Source of the DNA: Thermoanaerobaculia bacterium
GTDB lineage: Bacteria; Acidobacteriota; Thermoanaerobaculia; Multivoradales; JAHEKO01
Direction of reading: 5' to 3'
DNA: 46,830 nt
NCBI GenBank assembly: GCA_945787575.1
Contig: CALZKB010000005.1
Coordinates: forward strand, 1 to 46,830
Shown here: one piece after another, positions 41,938-46,830 of the stretch
How the letters are laid out: each line of letters begins with the position of its first letter
Numbering within the stretch: the first letter of the stretch is position 1
The notes under the pieces: generated by a model
The model's input: the letters and a program-made list of their open reading frames with translations, nothing else
What the model was told of the DNA's origin: nothing
Database searches by the model: none
Translations under genes and position numbers: made by a program

Positions 41938-43413
41938 ATGTGGTGGCGAGCGGCCAGTATCCGCAACAAGATCGCAATCCCCTTCACGCTGGCCTTCATC
42001 CTCGCCATCCTGCTCACGGCCGCGATCTCCGTGACGCTGATGGCCAGGCAGGAGGAAACACGGATGCAGAGGCAGATCGAGGAGACCGCGGAACTCGTCG
42101 CCGGCAGCGATCTCGCCGAGAATCCGATGGTGATCGAGAAGCTGAAGCCGATCATCGGTGCCGACATCGTCACCTGGAAGCGAGGTGGTGATGTGATCGC
42201 CAGCACCCTCGGCGATACCGAGCACCGGGAGCTTCTCGACGCCCTTCGGGTACCTGAAGTCACGCAGGATCTGTTCGAAGGTCCGACCGGTTCGCTGGTC
42301 AGACTGCTGGACTACCGAGGTACGCCTTTTCGGGTCACCTATCGCCGGCTCAGAGACCGACCCGATACCGCCGTGGCGTTCGCCGTCGACACCTCCGAGC
42401 TGATCGAGGCGCAGCGCTCCGTCGCCAAGACGATTGCCCTGATCTCGGGCCTGACCGTTCTCGCGATGGCGTTGTTGAGCCGGCTGATCGCCAGGAGCAT
42501 CACCAACCCGGTGCAACGCCTGGTGCGCCACATGCGGCTCGTGCGCCACATGGGGCGTCTGTCGAGCGGCGTCCTCGAGCGCAAGGCACCGGTGGAGAGT
42601 CGCGACGAGATCGGCAGGCTGGCAAGAGCCTTCGACGAAATGACGTCACAGCTCCACTCCCTCGAAGCCAAGGTGGTCCACGCCGAGAAGCTGGCGCTGG
42701 CAGGCCAGCTCGCGGCTCGGGTCGCGCACGACTTGCGCACGCCGACCACGTCGATCAAGCTCCAGACCCAGCTGTTGGCCGGCCGGCCGGACCTGGACGA
42801 GAAGAGCCGGCACTCCTTGCAGGCGATCCTCGAGGAGATCGCCCGCATCGAGCGTTTCGTGACCGGGCTCCTCGACGCGTCACGACCGTCGGAGCTGAAC
42901 CTGGAGACCGGCAACGTCAACACGGTAGTGGAGGAAGCATTGGCCGTCTCTGCGTCTCAGCTCGCCCACCATCACATCGTCGTCGAACGCCGTTTCGCCG
43001 ACGGCCTGCCACAGCTCAGCATGGACGGGGACCGCCTCCAGCAGGCGCTGCTCAACGTGATCCAGAACTCGATCGAAGCCATGCCCACGGGTGGCCTGCT
43101 GAGCGTCGATACCGCGGAAGACGGCTCCGGCGTCCGCATCGCGATTTGCGACGATGGCCCGGGCATCGAGCCGGAGGTCGCCGAGCTGGTCTTCGATCCG
43201 TTCTTTACGACCAAGCGCGAGGGAGTCGGCTTGGGGCTGGTCAACACCAAGAGCATCGTGGAACGTCATGGGGGCACGGTCAGCCTCAGGCGGCGATCGG
43301 AAGGCGGAGCCTGCGCGATCATTCGGCTTCCGGCCGCCGCCGCCGTCGCCGGCGCGGAGGAGGCGACCGCGACCGCTTTTCAACTTGCGAAGGGGGCTCG
43401 GGTCAGTGGCTGA
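41938..43413 (+). CDS. Sensor histidine kinase (HAMP, HisKA, HATPase)
   Basis: A 491-residue membrane kinase. ATG 41938 lies six bases after AAGGA; an in-frame GTG sits three bases earlier. Two membrane segments (about 15-34 and 165-182) flank a periplasmic sensor of about 130 residues. A HAMP follows (ITNPVQRLV...SRDEIGRLARAF), then HisKA with the phospho-accepting His264 in VAHDLRTPTTSIK, the N-box LLNVIQNSIEAMPTGG, and G-boxes DDGPGIEPEV and GVGLGLVNTKSIVERHGG. It overlaps the response regulator gene by eight bases and surely forms a pair with it. The HAMP carries a six-residue duplication (RLVRHM twice). Confidence 0.94.
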   Translation: MWWRAASIRNKIAIPFTLAFILAILLTAAISVTLMARQEETRMQRQIEETAELVAGSDLAENPMVIEKLKPIIGADIVTWKRGGDVIASTLGDTEHRELLDALRVPEVTQDLFEGPTGSLVRLLDYRGTPFRVTYRRLRDRPDTAVAFAVDTSELIEAQRSVAKTIALISGLTVLAMALLSRLIARSITNPVQRLVRHMRLVRHMGRLSSGVLERKAPVESRDEIGRLARAFDEMTSQLHSLEAKVVHAEKLALAGQLAARVAHDLRTPTTSIKLQTQLLAGRPDLDEKSRHSLQAILEEIARIERFVTGLLDASRPSELNLETGNVNTVVEEALAVSASQLAHHHIVVERRFADGLPQLSMDGDRLQQALLNVIQNSIEAMPTGGLLSVDTAEDGSGVRIAICDDGPGIEPEVAELVFDPFFTTKREGVGLGLVNTKSIVERHGGTVSLRRRSEGGACAIIRLPAAAAVAGAEEATATAFQLAKGARVSG

Positions 43414-44827
43414 GGTTCTGGTGGTCGATGATGACGAGCAGATCTGCTCGGCGTTGAGGAACTTTCTCTCGGAAGAAGGGCACCAGACCGAGATCGCCAG
43501 CAGCGCGGAGGACGCGTTCAAGGCGGTGGCGGCCTCGACGCCCGACCTGGTCCTCATGGACATTCGCATGCCGGGAACCGACGGTCTCGAAGCGCTTGCC
43601 AAGCTGCAGCAAATCGCGTCGGACGTCCACGTGGTGATGATGACCGCATACGGTACCAGCCGCACTTCCATCGAAGCGATGCGGCTGGGGGCGTTCGACT
43701 ACGTCATGAAGCCGTTCGACCTGGGCAACCTCAAGGCGATCATCGATCGGGCATTGGAGGACTTGAAGCTGAGCCGCGAGGTCGAGAGCGTCGCGCCCGA
43801 GGAGTCGAACGACAGGGAACTGGTCAAGCTGATCGGCCAGAGCCCGCCGATGCTCGAGGTCTACAAGCTGATCGGCATGCTGGCGGCGCGCGACATTCCG
43901 GCCCTCCTCGTCGGCGAACGCGGAGTCGGCAAGACCCTGGTGGCCGAGACAATTCACTTCAGTGGCCAACGCAAGGACCAGGCGTTCTTCTCCCTGTCCT
44001 GCCGAGCGCTCCCCGAGGAGCTGCTGGCGATCGAACTGTTCGGCGAACAGGTGGGCGGCGACGGGCTCGATCGCCAAAGCGCCACTCGCGGCCGACTGGC
44101 GGCGCACGGTGGAACGGTCTACCTGGAGCACATCGAGGGGCTCTCCCTCCACCTTCAGTCGAGACTCCTCGGCTTCCTGAGCGAAGGAGCGCGAGATCAG
44201 CGGCTGCAACGTCGAAGAGCGGAGCTCGGCGCTCATCTGATCGCCTCCACCGAAGCGGAGCTGGGCGATCTCGTGCGACGGGGGGCCTTCAGCGAGAAGC
44301 TGTTCGATCGGCTGCGAGTGTTCACCATCCGCCTGCCGCCCCTGCGAGAACGCCGTGAAGACCTGTCCGATCTCACGAGTCACTTCATCGAGCGCTGCAA
44401 CGCCGACCTGAAGGTCGGGTTGAAGGGGGTCGACCCGCGGGTAGAGCAGCTCTTCCGAGACTATCCGTGGCCGGGAAATGTCGGCGAGATGGAGAACGTC
44501 ATCCTGCGAGCCGCGGCCATGGCACGAGGCGATGTGATCACCCCGGGTGACCTCGGGGACGTCCTCACCGAGGGCTACTTTGCGGCGCGCTCGGGAGCCG
44601 AATCCGCCCTCGAAGTCGGAGTGCGCCGGGCTTGGCGCCAGCGACTGGGTGAGAAGCCGGTCGGCGAGCGAGGGTCACCTTTCCACGACATCGTGGCCAA
44701 GGCGGAGGAGACCCTGGTTCGTGAAGCGCTGGCCGAGACTTCGGGTAACCAGGTTCAAGCGGCCCGACTGCTCGGCGTGACGCGCACGACGCTGCGCGCA
44801 AAGATGCAGCGATTCGACATCTCCTAG
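43406..44827 (+). CDS. NtrC-family response regulator lacking the GAFTGA motif
   Basis: A 473-residue regulator from GTG 43406. The receiver has Asp8-Asp10, phospho-acceptor Asp52 (VLMDIRMPG), Thr80 and Lys102. The AAA+ domain has a Walker A GERGVGKT (170-177), but after ELFG the GAFTGA loop is missing (EQVGGDGLDRQSATRGRLAA), and Walker B reads GGTVYLEHIEGL instead of the usual DE. The arginine region RLRVFTIRLPPLRERREDL and YPWPGNVGEMENV are normal. A Fis-type HTH ends the protein (NQVQAARLLGVTRTTLRAKM). It probably binds DNA but does not activate sigma-54 RNA polymerase in the usual way. Confidence 0.93.
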   Translation: MAEVLVVDDDEQICSALRNFLSEEGHQTEIASSAEDAFKAVAASTPDLVLMDIRMPGTDGLEALAKLQQIASDVHVVMMTAYGTSRTSIEAMRLGAFDYVMKPFDLGNLKAIIDRALEDLKLSREVESVAPEESNDRELVKLIGQSPPMLEVYKLIGMLAARDIPALLVGERGVGKTLVAETIHFSGQRKDQAFFSLSCRALPEELLAIELFGEQVGGDGLDRQSATRGRLAAHGGTVYLEHIEGLSLHLQSRLLGFLSEGARDQRLQRRRAELGAHLIASTEAELGDLVRRGAFSEKLFDRLRVFTIRLPPLRERREDLSDLTSHFIERCNADLKVGLKGVDPRVEQLFRDYPWPGNVGEMENVILRAAAMARGDVITPGDLGDVLTEGYFAARSGAESALEVGVRRAWRQRLGEKPVGERGSPFHDIVAKAEETLVREALAETSGNQVQAARLLGVTRTTLRAKMQRFDIS

Positions 44828-46830
44828 CCTCGGTGCCGGGGGCTCTTGGCAAGCACGACTCCGAGCAAGAAGACGGCGAGGGCCGCCAAGGCGGCGAACT
44901 GCCAAACATCCCGAAAGACCGGTTCGGCTGCAACGTTGCCGAATGGCGAGTCTTCCATCTCGAGCATCGAGCCACCGGTGGTGCTGCTGATCTCCTCCAT
45001 CAGCCGCAGGTTGGGGGCCGCTGCTCTCCGCTCCGGCAGCTCGGCCACATGGAGGCCGAAATGCGCCGTCTCCCCGCCGCTTTCATCGGCCACGCGCAGC
45101 ATGTAGGTGCCGCTGCCCACGAGATCGAAGGACCCTTCATAGCGTCCCGCGTCGCTCTGACGCAACGGCAGCTCCAGAGTCTCCTGGTTGGGCAGGCGGG
45201 CCCGGGCGCGCAGATCGAGGCCGTTCACGTACGAGCCGTCGTCGGCGACGGCGTCCACCCGGACCTGGACGCGCCCGTCCGCGACGACGGAGCTGGGGTG
45301 GAGCGAGCCGACGACCAGACTCCGGGTCGCCCAGCGCACCATCCGCACCCACAGGCCGGCAAATCGGTCCCACGACAGGAGATCGGCGGCCCAAGCCGAG
45401 AACGGATCCGAAGTGAGGGCCACGGCCTTGCCCAGGCCGTAGCTCCAGCCCGCCAGGATCGGCTCGTCGAGGTCCGAGGCCAGCATGACGACAGCGTCCG
45501 GCTTGGCCACCGAGGCGACATAGCCCATCATCTCGGGGAACTCGGCGGGATTCCCGAGTCCTCGCACGATGTCGTGACCCTCGACCAACCGCGGCCGGAA
45601 CCGTCGCTCCACCAGCCAGCGGCCGGCGATCAGGCGGCCTTCCCGGCGGAAGATCCGCGCCAGCTCACCGCTCGTCTCGGTCAGATAGAGGCGGCCACCG
45701 CCGATTCTCACCAGCTCCTCGAGGAAGTCTCGGTCGACATCGCGACCGACGCCGACCGCCGACACGACGACCTCGGAATCCGCAGCCCTTCGTTGCAGGT
45801 CGACCAGAGCTTCAGGATCGGCTTGACCGTCGGATAGCAGAAGAATGTGCTTGCGCGCGGCCGGCGAGTCGCGCAGCCACTCGTAAGCGCGCTCGAGAGC
45901 GGGTCGGATCTCGGTTCCGCCGCCCGCCTCCAAGGAGGCCAGGAGCCGGCGGACGTCGTCGCGATCGGCACCCCGGCGGGGAAGCATCACGGGCGTCGCC
46001 TCGCGGTCGAAGACCAGGATGCCGAGAACGGTCTGCGCATCCAGGACCCCGAGCAGGGCGACGGCAGCGTCCTTCGCGGCCTCCAGCTTCGACAGGCCGC
46101 CCTCCTCGGCGGACATGCTTCCAGACTTGTCGAGCACCAGCATCAGCGCCAGGTCCGCGGCCTCCCCTCTCGAGCGCACCCTCATCTCGATCGGCATGAC
46201 AGCCTCGATCGGTGTGGCCGCATAGCCGCCTGGACCGAAGCTCCCGGCGCCACCCAGCATCACCACACCGCCGCCGCGCTCGGCCGTCCAGTCGGCGACG
46301 GCGCGCATCTGGGCTTCGCTGAGCGCCGCAGCCGGAAGATCGTCGAAGATCACCGTGTCGTAGGAGTCGAATTCGTCGACCGAAGAGGGAAGCGTCGCCG
46401 GCAGCGCGCTTTCGACGAGAAAGTGCTCGTCCTCGAGGAGGCGGCGTAGAGCCTCCGACCTCGGAGTTCGACTCAGGTAAAGAACCCGAGGTCGGTCCAC
46501 CGCATGCACGACGGCGCCGCCACGGTTGCCCTCTCCCCACTGCTCCCCCGAACGGTCGACCGTCGCGGTGAAGACGTGCAGGCCGCCGGTGTCGGCTCGC
46601 CGGATCATGCGGAACTCGTTGGCGCCATCGTGCTCGAGCGTGACTCGACGCTCAGCGACGAACGACTGATTGTGAAACAGCCTCAAGTCCGCGACGCTGC
46701 CTTGCCGACCCTCGACCCCGATCTCGAGCTCGAACGGCTCACCGATCCTCACTTTGGTCGGTGCTCGAACCGCGCTCAGAACCGGTTCACCTTCGTCGAC
46801 CCCGGCCTCGGGTCGGAGGGCAAGGACGTC
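44824..46830 (-). CDS. VWA-domain membrane protein with GATase-like region (partial)
   Basis: A large membrane-anchored protein whose 5' end lies beyond the right edge: the frame is open to 46830. The visible part has a beta-sandwich-like start, a GATase1-like fold (RPRVLYLSRTPRSEALRRLL; FDSYDTVIFDDLPA), and a von Willebrand A domain with a complete MIDAS: DKSGSMS (46114-46131), the Thr in GGGTEIRP and LSDGQAD. Near the C-terminus lie Ig-like sections and one membrane segment (about the last 25 residues, FAALAALAVFLLGVVLA). The stop overlaps the response regulator stop by four bases. Similar proteins sit near BatA/MoxR systems; none is seen here. Metal-dependent binding in the periplasm is inferred. 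Confidence 0.88.
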   Translation of the reverse strand, partial: DVLALRPEAGVDEGEPVLSAVRAPTKVRIGEPFELEIGVEGRQGSVADLRLFHNQSFVAERRVTLEHDGANEFRMIRRADTGGLHVFTATVDRSGEQWGEGNRGGAVVHAVDRPRVLYLSRTPRSEALRRLLEDEHFLVESALPATLPSSVDEFDSYDTVIFDDLPAAALSEAQMRAVADWTAERGGGVVMLGGAGSFGPGGYAATPIEAVMPIEMRVRSRGEAADLALMLVLDKSGSMSAEEGGLSKLEAAKDAAVALLGVLDAQTVLGILVFDREATPVMLPRRGADRDDVRRLLASLEAGGGTEIRPALERAYEWLRDSPAARKHILLLSDGQADPEALVDLQRRAADSEVVVSAVGVGRDVDRDFLEELVRIGGGRLYLTETSGELARIFRREGRLIAGRWLVERRFRPRLVEGHDIVRGLGNPAEFPEMMGYVASVAKPDAVVMLASDLDEPILAGWSYGLGKAVALTSDPFSAWAADLLSWDRFAGLWVRMVRWATRSLVVGSLHPSSVVADGRVQVRVDAVADDGSYVNGLDLRARARLPNQETLELPLRQSDAGRYEGSFDLVGSGTYMLRVADESGGETAHFGLHVAELPERRAAAPNLRLMEEISSTTGGSMLEMEDSPFGNVAAEPVFRDVWQFAALAALAVFLLGVVLAKSPRHRG

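Noticed and set aside
1-46830. CRISPR arrays, prophage, IS elements, tRNA or rRNA genes
   Set aside because: No regularly spaced repeats, integrase/transposase motifs, or tRNA/rRNA sequence were recognised on either strand.

Overview
The window is GC-rich, gene-dense DNA from a diderm bacterium. Diderm markers are apolipoprotein N-acyltransferase, a TonB-dependent receptor, a membrane-fusion efflux protein and several exported proteins. Two tandem FG-GAP/ASPIC (CRTAC1-type) proteins, SelA and the general gene style suggest Acidobacteriota, perhaps the Thermoanaerobaculia side; this is inference, since no rRNA or clade-specific marker is visible.

Positions 1-19100 are mostly conserved housekeeping and envelope genes. 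A MacAB-like efflux adaptor and ATPase (leftward, cut by the window edge) are followed by a PlsB-type acyltransferase translationally coupled to a penicillin-acylase family Ntn hydrolase. Next come a cysteine synthase/CBS-type enzyme, a YheT-like hydrolase, phosphatidylserine synthase, a DUF255 thioredoxin protein fused to a DsbD-alpha-like domain, an NfeD protease-slipin pair, a SPOR protein and Lnt. prfB carries an intact programmed +1 frameshift. A CoA-type NUDIX hydrolase and SelA close the section.

Positions 19500-36500 are the accessory part. Three exported proteins (starting at 19521 on +, and at 28888 and 36186 on -) have unrelated or only distantly related N-terminal parts but share a nearly identical C-terminal module of about 205 residues. 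Each ends at a strong terminator of one design (stem of 11-12 bp, 5-nt loop). Between the first and second lie four enzymes of the kinds used to build or attach small molecules or glycans: a FemAB/GNAT-like acyltransferase, a DegT-type aminotransferase, an ATP-grasp ligase and a CapK/PaaK-like adenylating enzyme. Between the second and third lies a translationally coupled operon of two FG-GAP/ASPIC propeller proteins and a TPR protein. The third exported protein is preceded by a six-cysteine mini-protein in the same operon. This block is the best candidate for an undescribed surface or envelope system; the functional link is inference from position and shared modules.

Positions 36800-46830 hold a PNPOx-like flavoprotein, a small DUF3303-like protein, a radical SAM protein with unusual cysteine spacing overlapping a DedA/VTT membrane protein, a TonB-dependent receptor, and a histidine kinase/NtrC-type regulator pair. 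The regulator lacks the GAFTGA loop and has an altered Walker B. A von Willebrand A-domain membrane protein is cut by the right edge. I saw no rRNA, tRNA, CRISPR array, transposase or phage gene.
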